Positions 5,912-6,254 of a DNA stretch of 6,254 bases are shown piece by piece (within the stretch, counting starts at the first letter, position 1; each line of letters starts with the position of its first letter). The stretch is from Brevundimonas sp. UBA5936 (GTDB taxonomy: Bacteria; Pseudomonadota; Alphaproteobacteria; Caulobacterales; Caulobacteraceae). The position numbers were made by a program, and so were the translations under genes. Below the pieces are notes generated by a model. It did no database searches and was not told the origin of the DNA. It saw only the letters and a program-made list of their open reading frames with translations. The stretch covers positions 1-6,254 of the forward strand of contig DJDA01000075.1 in assembly GCA_002430835.1 (NCBI GenBank), in the 5' to 3' direction.

Positions 5912-6254
5912 TCAGCTGCGTAGGAACGCCTTCAGCGCCGCCGGTTTGACCGGCTTGGGCAGCAGAACGGCGCCCGCAGCCGTCGCCTTCTCTTTCAGAC
6001 CATCGCGGGTGTCGGCGGTGACGAGCGCGATGCGCCTGACCCCGCGCGCGCGCAGCCAGTCCACGGCGGCCAGGCCGTCCGGCTCGTCGTCGCCCAGGTG
6101 CAGGTCGACCAGGGCCGCGTCGAAGGGGCCGACCGCCGCGCGCGCATCCGCGACCGACCGCGCCGTCACGGCCTGCGCGCCCCAGCGGTCCAGTAGGGCC
6201 GTCAGGGCGTCGAGGATGGCGGGTTCATTGTCCACGCACAGCACCCGCAGCCCG
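5912..6254 (-). CDS. C-terminal receiver domain, probably of a hybrid sensor histidine kinase (5' part outside window)
   Basis: The visible 113 residues form one complete receiver domain with phospho-acceptor Asp50 (ALVDLHLGDD), Thr79 (LVTAD) and Lys100 (LPKPVKP). The acidic pocket reads VDNEP, with Asn in place of the usual second Asp. The frame stays open through the right edge as GLRVLCVDNEP. A GTG at 6244 could be used only if the protein began in the middle of beta strand 1, so the gene almost certainly extends further right. The LRVLCVDNEPAILDALTALL opening followed by WGAQAVTA is typical of receivers fused to the C-terminus of PAS-containing hybrid kinases in Proteobacteria, which supports a hybrid kinase rather than a stand-alone regulator (family knowledge plus inference). 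No DNA-binding domain follows the receiver. It is convergent with gabD and need not belong to the same pathway. Confidence 0.85.
   Translation of the reverse strand, partial: GLRVLCVDNEPAILDALTALLDRWGAQAVTARSVADARAAVGPFDAALVDLHLGDDEPDGLAAVDWLRARGVRRIALVTADTRDGLKEKATAAGAVLLPKPVKPAALKAFLRS
5940..5954 (+). terminator. Hairpin inside the receiver gene, possible gabD terminator element
   Basis: GCCGGT-TTG-ACCGGC is a perfect 6-bp stem with a 3-base loop, starting 32 bases after the gabD stop. No T run follows, so it is at best a weak terminator or RNA 3'-end stabiliser. It lies within the convergent receiver coding sequence (around the PKPVKP segment) and may simply reflect codon choice. Confidence 0.25.

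Overview
This 6.25 kb window is GC-rich, alphaproteobacterial-type DNA. The dense reading frames, the FixL/FixJ-like sensor pair, the McpA-type chemoreceptor and a CtrA-like box all fit Caulobacterales (Caulobacter/Brevundimonas relatives). The lineage is an inference from style and gene families; no marker gene is present. I see no mobile element, CRISPR array, tRNA or rRNA. This looks like ordinary chromosome, and I find no convincing evidence of an entirely new system.

Layout. On the minus strand from 2118 down to the left edge lie a TorF-family outer-membrane porin (2118-1396) and, 49 bp downstream, a methyl-accepting chemotaxis protein (1346 to beyond position 1, signalling tip cut off). 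On the plus strand, starting about 355 bp away across an AT-richer divergent intergenic region, lie a membrane PAS sensor histidine kinase (2474-3784), a FixJ-type response regulator overlapping it by 4 bp (3781-4386), and, 76 bp further on, an NADP-type succinate-semialdehyde dehydrogenase, gabD (4463-5908). The last gene comes in on the minus strand from the right edge (6254-5912). Only its C-terminal receiver domain is visible, and it is best read as the tail of a hybrid histidine kinase. Its stop codon is 3 bp from the gabD stop.

How the parts may work together. The kinase and regulator overlap and are almost certainly a cognate pair. By position, their likely targets are the divergent porin-chemoreceptor unit and the downstream dehydrogenase, which would link sensing of a small carboxylate or GABA-type nutrient to uptake, taxis and catabolism. 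That is inference; nothing in the sequence names the ligand. The intergenic region 2119-2473 (about 47% GC over 2161-2400 by hand count) holds the regulatory signals: a near-match to the CtrA box, four ATGAC motifs, and a small palindrome beside a weak promoter-like pair. A second regulatory candidate is a 7-bp inverted repeat that covers the gabD ribosome binding site.
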